From Megamerina dolium (lineage: Eukaryota; Arthropoda; Insecta; Diptera; Megamerinidae): a DNA stretch of 64,000 nucleotides. Below the pieces are notes generated by a model. The model was not told where the DNA came from and did not search any database. It saw only the letters and a list, made by a program, of their open reading frames with translations. The position numbers were made by a program, and so were the translations under genes. Positions 9,388 through 21,803 of the stretch are shown in pieces. The stretch is from positions 19,346,845 to 19,410,844 of the forward strand of contig OY978527.1 in assembly GCA_963854835.1 (NCBI GenBank), written 5' to 3'. The stretch's first letter is position 1, and each line of letters opens with the position of its first letter.

Positions 9388-9422
9388 CTTGTTCGGGACG
9401 AACAAGGTTAAGAGGAGGGCAG
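9388..9422 (+). promoter_or_regulatory. Perfect stem-loop plus polypurine tract before the 3' LTR
   Basis: Four bases after the pol stop there is a perfect 8-bp stem with a GGA loop (CTTGTTCG GGA CGAACAAG, 9388-9406). It is followed by the purine-rich AAGAGGAGGGCAG that should prime plus-strand synthesis, ending at the LTR start (9423). The stem-loop and purine tract are also kept in the decayed minus-strand relative at about 44142-44175. Confidence 0.75.
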
Positions 9423-9859
9423 TGTAACGAGTATCGATAGTTGATTACTCATCACTATTGTGACTGACACTATTGGCAGCATCGAAACGAATGTCAACAA
9501 AAAGAAATAAGCGATAACCAGAACAAGCTAACGAGAAAGGAAGAGAAGAATCTCGATAAAGGAAGATTCTGGGGTGTTGCCAACAGAGTATAAATAGAGC
9601 CAGTGTTGAGCAGTGAAATCAATCGAATTCTGAACGTGACTGCGCAAACATCTATACAGAGGCAAAAGTTGCTAGTACATTAAAGTGATATTGTAAATAG
9701 TTGATTATAAACAGAGTTGATTGTAAATAGAGTTTATTAAATAAATTGTTGCTGTATATAGTTGTATAAAATAAGTGTTGCAGTTATTATTAACAGAATC
9801 CAGTGATCGAACAAGGTAATTCAAATAGAATTAAACGCTCACAGAATAAAAACGTAACA
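9423..9859 (+). repeat. 3' LTR
   Basis: 437 bp, matching 3901-4337 except for two substitutions that I can see. It ends ACGTAACA directly against (AT)n. Confidence 0.93.
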
Positions 9860-11156
<1,297 letters not shown>

Positions 11157-11575
11157 TATATGTATATTTATATATTTATATATATTTAGAATCTAAAGAC
11201 TACGAATTATTATTACATGCATTATTATTACATGTATATGTAATCATATGCATGTTTTTTGTAATTATAAAACATTGTTTCTAGAGGAATCAACAGAACA
11301 TGCTAGCTAAAAGAAACAAAATTTTGTACACAACCAGAGGGTTAATAATTTTGACACTGCTTGAACATGTTTTAGCTTATCCTCTGCATGACATGAGGAC
11401 TAATTTTGCGATTGCCTTGGTTAATTATACTAGTGGATTCATATTTGATATAGGATTTATATTTCATATAATTTGATAAGGTTTTCGCGCATTGTTGTAT
11501 GAACGCACCAAACGAGTCATCGTGTAAATGCCGTAAATCAATCATCACGTTATTGTTAATAACAACGAAATAAAA

Positions 11576-11896
11576 ATGTCAAAATTAGCAGAATTGGAAA
11601 AATACAAAACAATGATTGAAGGTAATTATCCTTCATAAAAATTAAGTATATTCACATATGATTTAACGTATTACAGAACAAAAGCGTGTTGCATTTCAAA
11701 CCGTATAATTTTATCTGGTAATTTAGCTTTTGCTTTTTATATGACAGCTGATTTACAAGCGCATACATGGCAACATTGTTATGAATATATACAAGAAAGA
11801 ACAGTCGATTTCTCCGTACCCGCTACGGGAATAACTTTTGACAAATTTTTCTTCTTACGTACAGGTGGTACGGAAGGGCGGTACGTTCGTGGCTAG
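11576..11896 (+). CDS. Candidate two-exon micro-ORF, unknown function
   Basis: An ATG at 11576 opens an exon (MSKLAELEKYKTMIE) ending at a consensus donor (GAAG|gtaatt, 11621/11622). Joining it to the acceptor ...tatgacag|CTG (11747/11748) gives a 64-residue frame ending at the TAG at 11894-11896. An alternative acceptor (ttacag|AACAAAAGCG, about 11677) gives an even shorter product. A decayed copy of the first exon and of the alternative acceptor occurs near 34300-34440, upstream of the second zinc-finger gene, so this DNA was duplicated together with those genes. I do not recognise the product. It could be a real small gene, a truncated gene, or chance. Confidence 0.25.
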
Positions 11897-12130
11897 TTGC
11901 ACCATTACACAGAGCATCATTTTAACGTACTCGAAGATGTGTCTTTATGCCTTTAATTTTCTCGATTTTTTTTTGTTCGTTTTTCAATTCTCTTGCCTTT
12001 TTAATAAAAGAAGCCCAGGGAAATAAATCGAGTCATTACTGAGCAATGTTTACAAACAATCATTTAACCAGCTGACTCATCCGACAGCTTGTTATCTTAT
12101 CACAAAATTCATGATTTTAAAAGTAACAAG

Positions 12131-13739
12131 ATGATTAAGTTAGTTGATATAACTAAGAGTTCTAAGAGTTTTTATTGTGGAAAAAAGTGCGCTGAAATAT
12201 TCTTTCAGAATATGGATAATTTTTCAATTGTATGCTTAGGGTGTGGAATGAAGACGTTTGAATTCAATGATTTTCTATTGCATTTCCATAATATACACCA
12301 AGTTCTCAACGATGTCAAGAGCAATGATGAAATATTAACATCTCCACATGTGAAATATTGTTCAGATGTGGAAGATCAGGAATGTTATGATGAAATAATT
12401 CCACCTATCATACAAATAAAAGCTGTAGGTAAAGAAGATGATGACGTGTCTCAAAAATCAGAGATGGAAGCAGATAATGCTTGGTCGCCGACAAGCGCTG
12501 AATTCTCAGATGATCAATATGATGGTGATGATGACATAGGAAAAATCAATAAGAAACAAAAGGCTAAAGTATACACATATACTGCATTTGTTAAGTAATT
12601 TGTGAAAAAATAGATATTTTGTTGTGTGTATTATTTAGATTACCGATAAAATGGAGCAAACTGATATTACACTTTGTTGCACATATTGTAAGAAAATTTA
12701 TAAATTGCAAAAATGTTTTGAACAACATATAGAAAGATGCCAAAGCGGCAATCCTATCGCGAAGCCACGTATTAATAAATGTGCTAGTTGTAAAGAGGAA
12801 TTTCGTAAAAAATCTGATTTAGATGCACACATATATGAAGAACATGGCGGTTTTGGATGTGATCAATGTGATAGAGTGTACAAAAATCGAGAAGATCTTG
12901 AATTGCATCACTTGATTCATTCCGGTGAACGCAATTACAAATGTGATCTAGATGATTGCGGCAAAGCGTTCTTCAATAGAAAATATCTTACCAGACACAA
13001 GAGATCGGTACACCGCAAAAGTGAGAATTATCGTTGCAAGATCTGCGGATATAGTACACAAGATAAGGCATCTTTTGTTCAACATAAGTATACTCATCCA
13101 GAAGAAAAGGGGCAACGAAAAGAAAGTACGATTAAAAAGGATCACAAGTGTGATAACTGTGAAGAGAAATTTGTTCGAAAATATGATTTAGATGTGCATA
13201 TAAAAGATGTGCATGGCGGTTTCTGTTGTGACCAATGCGATAGATTATATAAGAATCGGGAGGATCTGCAATTGCATCAGCTTAGTCACTCCGGTAAACG
13301 TAGTTATATATGCGACATTGATAATTGCAGAAAAGCGTTCTTCAATCGGAAATATCTCACAAGACATAAGAGATTGGTACACACCGACGAACTTAACTAC
13401 TGCTGCGAGTTTTGTGGATATCGTACACGAATTAAAGCCGTTCTTATCCGACACAACCGGACCCATACGGGAGAGAAACCATTTGCATGTGAGACGTGCG
13501 GCAAATGTTTTGCATCTCGTGCATTGGTTGCAAATCATAGGCCTATACATTCAGAGGAGCGACCGTTCAAGTGTGAAGTGTGCGGTGCAGCATTTGCCCG
13601 CTACAAAACACTCGTTCAACACAAGTACATACATTCGGATGTAAAGCAATTTGTTTGTAAATTATGTGGTAAAGCTTTCGCACAGTCCTCCAGCCGGGCT
13701 GGACATATGCGACAACATAAAGCCGAGTGGAAAGTTTAG
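12131..13739 (+). CDS. C2H2 zinc-finger protein 1 (12 fingers), two exons
   Basis: Exon 1 is 12131-12568 (146 codons) and exon 2 is 12639-13739, joined by a 70-bp intron (AAA|gtatac ... tatttag|ATT) in phase 0; the product is about 512 residues. Exon 1 holds a finger-like motif with a divergent linker (CLGCGMKTFEFNDFLLHFHNIH, about residues 37-58) and an acidic stretch. Exon 2 encodes about 12 C2H2 fingers ending in GHMRQH. Two blocks of four fingers are internal duplicates; each contains CDQCDR.YKNREDL, a CX4C finger with KAFFNRKYLTRHKR, and a CX2C finger of the CGY type. Canonical TGEKP linkers occur only around TGEKPFACETC. It is probably a nuclear DNA-binding transcription factor. It is paralogous to the genes at 34675 and 39364. 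No orthologue name can be assigned from sequence reading. Confidence 0.88.
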
Positions 13740-13859
13740 ATATATTTATATTATTATTATCACTAAGATTGGTTATGTTATTTCATTTGTGGAAAAGTCG
13801 AAGTTGTTAAGACATTGTTTATCAAAGTTAAAACAAGAATGGACATAACTTTAAATTTC

Positions 13860-14650
13860 TTATAGCCTGTTTCAGACATTGAGCATAAAGTGATATTGGC
13901 GAGAAACTTTCCCAACAGCGGCTTTCTATTTTGTTGTAACATTATTCGTTATATATTTCAAAGGAACCAACTGATTCCGACGATTAGCTCTCAACTACTA
14001 TAAAATAAAAGCCGAAGAGGTGATACAGGAACCCACTTTAACCACATTTCATGCAATTTGTGGATACCACTCCAAACAACTTTACGTTCTATGCTCTTAA
14101 ATAGAAGTTAGAGAACGTATACATATATACTCCAAAATTCATTGAGGTACCAAATTTTCCAGTTCTTCAGATCAGTTGAAGTGCTGTTTTTTAGTGCGTG
14201 TCCCATCGATGAAAATTGGTAATAAGGAGTTAAGTCTAGTGAACATGGCGGGTGGGGCAAAAGCTCCCAGCCAAGTTACTTCATCGTATCCTGATCCGGA
14301 TTGCTTTGTAAGACGAGACATTGTTATGAAGCAAAATTACCTTGCCGTCTGGCTCATGTCTGTCGTTTTTAGATCAGATCATGATTCAATTTCATTGTGT
14401 TGTCGGTAACGTGCTGTATTAGCAGTTTTACCAGGATTTAATACCTGGTTTACCTGGAGCAACTCATGATTTTTTACGTTTTGGATTCTCGAAATAAGTT
14501 AATTTTTCTTCACCAGTAACTAGTGTTTCGGTTTTTATTTTGCTGCATTTCCATTTATGTGGTACCCATTTATCTAACTTCTGAATCTTTCCCATAGCAC
14601 GTCTAGAACATCCAGAATAGGAGTGCCCAAAAATTCCTTATGAAAGTACA
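13860..14650 (-). pseudogene. Second mariner transposase relic
   Basis: On the minus strand, broken reading frames show mariner landmarks. KLDKWVPHKW is followed by LVTGEEKLTYFENPKRKK and APGKP (about 14620-14440), LHDNVSSY (about 14330), and SMGHALKNS...LKNWKIWYLNEFW (about 14210-14120), which resembles the mariner C-terminal region. The first catalytic Asp is changed (GEEK for GDEK), and stops, frameshifts and an internal deletion are present. It is much older than the element at 10046. The boundaries are approximate and no terminal repeats were identified. A 300-bp stretch to its right (14650-14940) holds nothing recognisable. Confidence 0.55.
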
Positions 14651-14943
14651 AACACCAATACTTATAAACTTTATTGTTATAAAGGAAAAAAAATTAATTG
14701 AATATGTACACTGAAAAAAAAAGAGAATTTAATTTTGTAGTCATCTGTATTGAAAAAAAAAATCAAGTAAACACAATTATTCCAAATGTCCTTTAAATCT
14801 TCCATGATCCTTCCATGATTTATGTCGAAGTTAGTTGTGGGCAATTTTAATAAATCATACGTCCTACAACAACAAAACAACATGTAACTGTCGCGTATGT
14901 GTACCAATGTTGTTACTTTGACTTTAGCGGTCTTCCGGTCTTA

Positions 14944-17859
14944 TAGCCGAAGCCCATAGAATACTTTATATACGCCAATCCGTCATTCACAACTGACAGC
15001 TGAGTTAAACTACATGAATTTGTATGAAGTGATGCCCAATCACTCTGTGTCCTTCAACGCAAAGTATAAAAGATGGCCAACTTTTATCTTTAGCGTACGT
15101 GAAGCAAACAGGGTTGCATTTTTACAATAATAATTTTTTTTTTTTTTTTTAGCTTTTTTTTTTTTTTATTGAATCTTTCTTAAATACGAGAAACTAACAA
15201 TAAGTATTCAAATCTTACAAACTAAATAAAACTATGTGATATCCCCTACGTTCCATCACAATTTGGTGAGTCGCGAGATGTAGCAATTTTACAGCATATT
15301 CAGTGTGTCTTTTCTTTTTAATCGACGATGCCCCTTGCTCAGCAACAATTGCCTAGCAAGGGGATTCGGATGATTGTGTAATTTTTGAATGTAGCTTCTG
15401 CAGTACATTGCAACTTCCTCAGAAATTGTGGATACATTTAAATCTCGATGGATGTTAACGTTCCTCATATACCAAGGCGCGTTTACAATAATTCGCAGAC
15501 ACTTGGATTGTATTCGCTGCAATTTTTCGATATTAGAGGGAGATGCGGTGCCCCAAAACTGAATACCATAAGTCCAGATTGGTTTCAGGATTGCTTTATA
15601 TAATAGCACTTTGTATTCAAGATTCAACTTTGATCTTTTGTGTAACAGCCACCATAACTGATTCATTTTAAGCTTGATCTGAGTTTTCTTTGCCTCTATG
15701 TGATTTTTCCATGTCAGCCTTCTGTCGAGGTGAATACCCAAGTACTTTGTTGAGGAACATTGTGGAACTGATTGGCCATTAATTTTAAGTGGGGGACATG
15801 TATCTAGCCTTAGCGTGAAGGTTACATGTACGCAGATTTCGAGAGAATCGACATGAGTCTGCAGGAGTTTAGTAGCTTCTATGGGGTTAGAGCGAGAGCA
15901 CAATATTGCCGTATCATCAGCAAAGGTCGATATGAATGTATAGTTATTGTTGGGCATATCTGAAGTGTATAAGAGATACAGTAAGGGACCCAAAACGCTT
16001 CCTTGAGGAACGCCAGCGTGAATATCCAATGGATTTGTTGTGTAATCCTTGTGATGTACGAGAAATTGTCTTTTCGTGAGGTAGCTACTAAGCAATGAGG
16101 AGACATTTGCAGGCAGTAATAGTTTGAGTTTGTAAATAAGGCCATCGTGCCATACTTTATCGAAAGCTTGAGTGATATCAAGAAAGACAGCTGAGCAATA
16201 CTTTTTTTCTTCAAAAGTGTTCAGGCAGGAGGCTGATAGGTCTGTACGATGCAACTTTTGTAGGGTCTTTTCCTGGTTTTGCTATCATAATAATTTTTGA
16301 AGTTTTCCAGCATTTGGGAAAGTGTTTAATACGAAGGATAGCATTGAAAATGTGCATCAGATGAATTACTGAAGCCGGAGGTAGCTCTTTTATCATTTTA
16401 CCGGTAATTTTATCTGGACCAGGTGATTTTTTTGGGTTTAAATCTTTATAAATTGCTTTGAATATGTCCTTTTTTTTAATTTTGAGCGTTATTGAGCAAG
16501 GTTGAGAAGTTAATTTTGGTAATGAGGACTGTGAAGAAGGTGGATTGGGTGTAAACACACTTTTTAGGTGGTTTGCAAAAGCCAAACCCTTCTCACAGTT
16601 CTTCTAGCCCAATTACCGTCACTCAAACGGATGGGGGAATCAGTGAGAATTGGCCGATTTGATTTTTTTGCTGATTTCCACAAAGAGTAGTCTGACGCTT
16701 CACCAGGTGTTAATTTCGCTATGTGCTCTTCTAACTCTTTGTTGTTTTTATTTTTCAAGGCTTGCTTTAACTTTCGAGTGCAGTGCTGTAGCTGTGTTTT
16801 CAGATTCGGTGATCTGAATTCTTGCCATTGTCTTCGGAGTCTTCTTTTCTGTCTTACTAGCAATTCAATGTCTGCTGGTGTGTATTGGCTATATTTTGAT
16901 TGCTTGCATACCTTTGTGCAGGTGGCTGAGCTGAGAGCTAATGAGAGTAGCTGGTTGAATTTTTCGAGTGCTGAGTCTACATCGTGTCCATTTCTTAATA
17001 CAGTACTCAGAGGAAGATGGGAATTTATATATTTCTTGAATTTTAACCAGTCTATTTTCTTTCTAACGCAATTGCCTTGGGGGCTTGGTGATTTTATAGA
17101 TATTACCGTGGGTGAGTGGTCAGATGATAGATCATAATTACACTCTGTGGAGATATTTTCCATCTGCAAACCTTTGGCGACTCCAAAGTCTATGAGATCG
17201 GGTATTTTCCTCTTGTCCGTCGGCCAATATGTCGGTTGACCATTTGAAATAACATCGTAGCCATGGTTAGTGATGATTGAACATAGTCTTCTGCCTTTTG
17301 GAGTTATTAAGCGGGAGCCCCAGTGAGTGTGTTTGGCGTTGAAATCGCCAGCAACCAAGAATTTGCTACCAAGAGTTGAGAAAAATTCTTTATATTGCTG
17401 TTCGGTAATACTGTATCTTGGGGGACAGTATATCGCAGATATTACTAGCTTAGAGATGTATTCTTCCAGACATATAGATGTTGCTTGCAAGTAGACGCTA
17501 CTGAAATCTTCGAGAACATGATGTTTTATTCTGCTTTTTATCAATATGGCAGTTCCACCGCGTGCCTTACCATGCGGATGATTTGTAATAATTATTTACA
17601 TAATAATTATTTTAAATTTTAAAAATATTAAATATTGCATTAAATGGATGTTCAAATAGTTATTGAATGTAAAGTGCTATACACTTATTTCATTTAAATA
17701 AAATACATAATAAATATCAAATAGTAAATTTGCATATGAACTACTAGAAGTTTATCCGTTGTGAAACGTATTGATTGGGCCAGCTTACACCGTTTTTTCC
17801 GTCGCTATCAGTTATATGCTTTAATGCAAAGGTACAAAGTATTCTATGGGCTTCAGCTA
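14944..17859. mobile_element. Non-autonomous PIF/Harbinger-type element carrying a LINE
   Basis: Inverted ends begin TAGCYGAAGCCCATAGAAT at both sides (14944 rightward; 17859 leftward) and are flanked by the trinucleotide TTA (14941-14943 and 17860-17862), the TWA-type 3-bp duplication used by Harbinger elements. The same terminus starts the transposase-bearing Harbinger at 26793. Without the Jockey LINE lodged inside, only about 460 bp of non-coding DNA remains, so it would depend on a transposase supplied elsewhere. Confidence 0.7.
15136..17586 (-). pseudogene. Jockey-clade LINE copy A, 5'-truncated ORF2
   Basis: Minus-strand ORF2 runs from the middle of the endonuclease (LVAGDFNAKHTHWGS) to RT (FLDITQAFDKVWHDG, GVPQGSVLGPL, FADDTAIL) and its C-terminus. 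Compared with the near-intact copy at 50521-55053 it lacks ORF1 and the endonuclease N-terminus. It has a 1-nt deletion at about 16602, a deletion of roughly 140 bp in RT around 16225, and a deletion of about 40 bp near 15834. The 3' tail is two A-runs split by AGCT-like bases. A 7-bp flanking repeat AATAATT (15129-15135 and 17587-17593) is a plausible target duplication. It is inserted in the Harbinger-type element 14944-17859. Confidence 0.9.
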
Positions 17860-17862
17860 TTA

Positions 17863-18853
17863 TACTTATCATAAGCATAAGTATACTCTAAAGCAGTGAT
17901 GGGCACACTCATACTATTACATTTTGCGTATGGTGTAGTGCTGAGAGCGAATTGTGCGATGTAAATCTCTCTTTTTCTATCGTAAACACAAGCTAATTGA
18001 TTGTCGAACATTTTTAACAAAACCAGTGCGAGCACAACTTCACGACATTCATGTTCGACATCAACTGAATGCTCTCGTTGAGTCGATGTGCTCTTGTCTG
18101 TGTAAAGAGAAAAACAGCTGATCTTCACACGTGAGGAAGATCGCCTATCACTGTTCTCAAGACAGATCCATCGTTCGAGTTCAGAACTTTTCTTCCCTGT
18201 GGTTGTTGTTGTGTTTTTCTCTCAATGAGAATCGAGAGGGGAACGAAAAAGTTCTGAATCCTTTTGAGAAGATAACTTAAACTTAACTTTTGTTCTAAAC
18301 GTTTCTGGCAGTGTTCCCATATTATTCCATACTCGCTGTTATATATATTATGTTCTGAACTATTAAAGTTATAGTGCGAATTGTCAACATGTAATATAAC
18401 AGGAAATAAAGTAATGTAAAAAGCTGAGTGCGATTAGTCAACACGGACTATATGCGAAGGAAAGAGATACCTTTAATATAAAATAGAAATATGATTGAGA
18501 GAAAAGAGAATGACTTGTTTTTTGACAAACGCTCCATTGAAAATCTAATTTCTACAGATACCAACGTGACGTACCTATCAATCCGTTTTGACTGAACGCT
18601 CTTATGACTTTTGTAGGCTCATTTTTTTTCATATAAAAACGAAATATAGTCTATGTTATATGGGAAAAGGTAAAAAAAAGAAAAAAAAATTGCCAAAAAT
18701 TAACGGTAATTCGCCACTTATTTAAACTCGCACCTTATTACTTTAAAATTTTCTAAAAAATCTAATTAAGAACATGCAAATATTGATGAAATTTTGTTGA
18801 ATTTGCCAAATTTTTGCACAAATTTTGCATCTTCGAAGATAGTAGGTGTTATT
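17863..18853. other. Intergenic, nothing recognised
   Basis: AT-rich DNA with no open frame resembling a known family. It contains an imperfect inverted segment around 18030-18095 (GAGCACA...TGTGCTC). No promoter or RNA gene could be supported. Confidence 0.5.
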
Positions 18854-18866
18854 ATGGAACTAACTA

Positions 18867-21790
18867 CTTACTTACTTATGTGGCCATAACAACCGAATAT
18901 CGATTTAGACCGAAAATAACATGCTTCGCCAGCCATCTCTGTTCTTCGCTAGCTGGCGCCAGTTAGAAATCCCAAGCGCCGTCAGGTTCTCCAGTACTTG
19001 GTCTTTCCATCGGAGGTTTGGTCTTCCTCTTTTGCGTCGTCCTCCAGCGGGTTCCGAATATAACACCTTCTTAGCTGGAGCGTGTTCTTCCATTCGCTCG
19101 ACATGACCTAGCCAGCGCAGCCGCTGGATTTTGATGCGCTTTACTATGTCAATATCGGCATACAGCTCGTACAGCTCATCGTTGTACCTTATTTGGTACT
19201 CGCCACCAACGCAAATAGGTCCAAAGATCTTGCGTAGGACTTTTCTCTCGAAAACCCCAAGCATTCGCTCATCCGAGGTGGAAATTGTCCAGGCTTCAGC
19301 GCCATATGTTAGGACAGGCATGATGAGAGACTTGTAGAGTGTAGTTTTCGTTCTTCGAGAGAGAGCTCGACTCCTCAATTGCTTACTCAGTCAAAAGTAA
19401 CACCTGTTAGCAAGAGATATCCTACGCATGATCTCCAGGCTGATGTCATTACAGTTGTTGATGCTGGTGCCCTCGTTCACCGTAAGACCCATTCGACGCG
19501 ACTCTCTTTCCAACTCTGAGAATGCTGCACTGACTGCTCGCGTGTTCATGCCAATTATGTCAATATCGTCGGCATACGCTAACAGCATGACACTTTTGTT
19601 GAAGATAGTGTCATTATGTCGTAGATTAGCAGATCGTACTATTTTCTCCATAATAAGATTGAAGAATCACCTTGTCTGAAACCCCGTTCGGTATTAAACG
19701 GTGCGGAGAGGTCCTTCCCAATTTTCACTGCACAACGGGAGTTATGCAGTGTCATTCTACAAAGTCGAATGAGCTTTGCAGGAATACCGAACTCAGACAT
19801 TGTTGCGTAGAGGTAATCCCTTACCGGACTGTCGAAAGCGGCTTTATAATCAACAAATAGGTGGTGTGTGTCGATCTGTTTTTCTTGGGTCTTCTCCAGG
19901 ATTTGGCGCAGTGTGAAAATCTGGTCGATGGTGGATTTACCAGGTCTGAAGCCACACTGATAAGGTCCAATCAGGTTGCTGAGCATAGGCTTCAACCTTT
20001 CACACAGTACGCTCGATAGAACCTTGTACGCGATGCTCAGGAGACTTATTCCACGGTAGTTGGCGCAAATTGTGGGGTCTCCTTTTTTATGTACAGGACA
20101 GAGAACACTGAGCCTCCAATCATCAGGCATGCTTTCATCCGACCATATTCTGCTTATGAGCTGGTGCATGCGGATAAGCAGCTCATCGCCTCCGGTCTTA
20201 AACAACTCGGCAGGCAGGCCATCAGCACCTGCAGCTTTGTTGTTCTTCAGCCTTAAAATGGCCGTTTCAACCTCGTCATAGTCGGGTGGTGGAACATCAA
20301 CACCATCATCTGTAATTGGGGTTATCGGACATTCTCCTCCACTGGCGGAATTGTTCGTAGCAACGCCATTCAGTAACGTGGAGAAGTGTTCCATCCATAG
20401 GCTCAGTACACTCTGGACATCCGTAACCAGATTCCCATTTCCATCACGACAAGAAGAGGCTCCGGGATTTAAACCTCCACTCAGGCGCTTGATCTTTTCA
20501 AAGAATTTTCGAGTCTCATTCTTGTCGGTACACATCTCTATCTCCTCACACTCGCGTCTTTCCAACTCCCTCTTCTTGCGCCTGAAAAGACGTCTCTCTG
20601 CACTCCTTTTCTCTCTGTACCGCTTCTTAACAGCTCGCGTTGCGCCTGCACGCAGGGTTTTTCTGTAGGCGGCGTCTTTCTCTGCGGTAGCGTCGCGACA
20701 CTCCTGATCATACCACTCATTCCTCAGAGGCCGGTAGTAACCGATTACCTCCTCGGCAGCAGTAGTCATGGAGTGGGATATATGTGTCCACCGTGCGCAT
20801 GTATCATCAAGTGGGGGAGTGTTCTGCATAAGCAGATCCGATAGTCGAGTGGAAAATGCATTTGCTGTCTCTGGTGATCGCAGCTTACTGACGTCGAGCT
20901 TTCTCTGTGTGGGATTTCTCTTGTTATTTGCGACACATAGGCGTGTGCGCACCTTAGCTGCAACAAGGTATTGATCCGAGTCGATGTTGGCACCACGGAT
21001 CGATTTCACGTCCATCACACTGGAAGCATGCCTTCCGTCAATCACCACATGATTAATTTGGTTTCTTGTAGGTTGATCTGGAGACAGCCATGTCGCTTTG
21101 TGGATGTCGAGATGCTGGAATCTGGTACCACCAATTACCATGTTTCGTGCTGCGGCGAAGTCGATCAGCCTCATTCCGTTATCGGAGGTGTTCTGGTGGA
21201 GGCTGAATTTTCCGACAGTTGGACAGTTACCTTCCTTGCCCACCCTGGCATGGCATTTCCTGGAGAGCGGTGATGTCAGCTCTGTATTTTTCGAGGACAT
21301 CAACCAGCTGGATAGAGGCACCCTCCCTATAAAGGGATCGGACATTCCAGGTGCATATCCGTAAATCGTGGTCCTTTTTTCGTTTGCGGGGGTCATCAAC
21401 AAAAGCGGTAGTCCTTATCCGAGGCATATTTGTTTTTTTCATTGGGGGGGTTTTTTATGTGGCGGGTCCCAAACCCAACGCACAACCTCTAACCGAGGAG
21501 ATTTTCGCCACTCACTTCAGCCGCCTCCCAGCGGGTGCCAGGAAGACGTTGCCCGGTGGTCGCCACATGGAGGGCCCCCATTAATAATAATGAAAGCGCC
21601 ATCACAGAGTAAGCAGAGCAAGCTATATGACTACCCCTCATTAACAAATAAAGGTATCATCATATAGCGCTCAGATCAAACTACATGACAGCCAGTGAGT
21701 TGACTTGCGATGAGTTCAACAAGGATTGCGCTAGCCCCACCTGGTTGAGGCAGTTAGACACGTTACCTTGCGAAAACACCACCAGACCAG
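18867..21790 (-). mobile_element. RTE-clade LINE, near full length, coding decayed
   Basis: The insertion is bounded by a perfect 13-bp target duplication, ATGGAACTAACTA (18854-18866 and 21791-21803). On the minus strand a 5' UTR (about 21790-21440) is followed by the endonuclease start (LRICTWNVRSLYREG), RT (FVDYKAAFDS, GFRQGDS, AYADDIDIIG), and a C-terminal region ending in RRKRGRPNLRWKDQVLENL. The 3' end is a simple (TAAG)n tail. The central endonuclease is deleted after ALQEM, and the RT is interrupted by frameshifts near 19640-19680 and 19450-19380, so it cannot move itself. Architecture and tail are typical of RTE/BovB-like elements. Two further copies lie at 30437-31600 and 57342-58862. 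Confidence 0.9.
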
Positions 21791-21803
21791 ATGGAACTAA
21801 CTA

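Larger units (their letters stand above)
3901..9859 (+). mobile_element. Full-length Ty3/gypsy (Mdg3-like) LTR retrotransposon, apparently intact
   Basis: The 5.96-kb element has two 437-bp LTRs (TGTAAC...GTAACA), a primer-binding site, gag, a pol in the -1 frame, and a purine-rich tract before the right LTR. Reading the LTRs side by side I find only two differences (CCAACG/CTAACG, and ACCCTC/ACGCTC), which suggests recent insertion. It lies within an (AT)n microsatellite; the flanking 4-mers are both ATAT, compatible with a 4-bp target duplication but uninformative in that context. Pol order is protease, RT, RNase H, integrase, so it is Ty3/gypsy. There is no env gene. Assignment to the Mdg3 group rests on the Leu-type primer site and general resemblance, and is an inference. 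Confidence 0.93.

Noticed and set aside
13207..13644. Alternative frames inside the zinc-finger exons (also 12952-13191 and 35504-35821)
   Set aside because: They are frame shadows of the repetitive Cys/His-rich coding sequence.
14677..14907. Minus-strand 76-codon frame
   Set aside because: Low-complexity composition, no domain, and it ends in poly-T/poly-A runs.
16721..17137. Plus-strand frames over the Jockey copies (also 52477-52710, 20351-20668)
   Set aside because: They are antisense shadows of LINE coding sequence.
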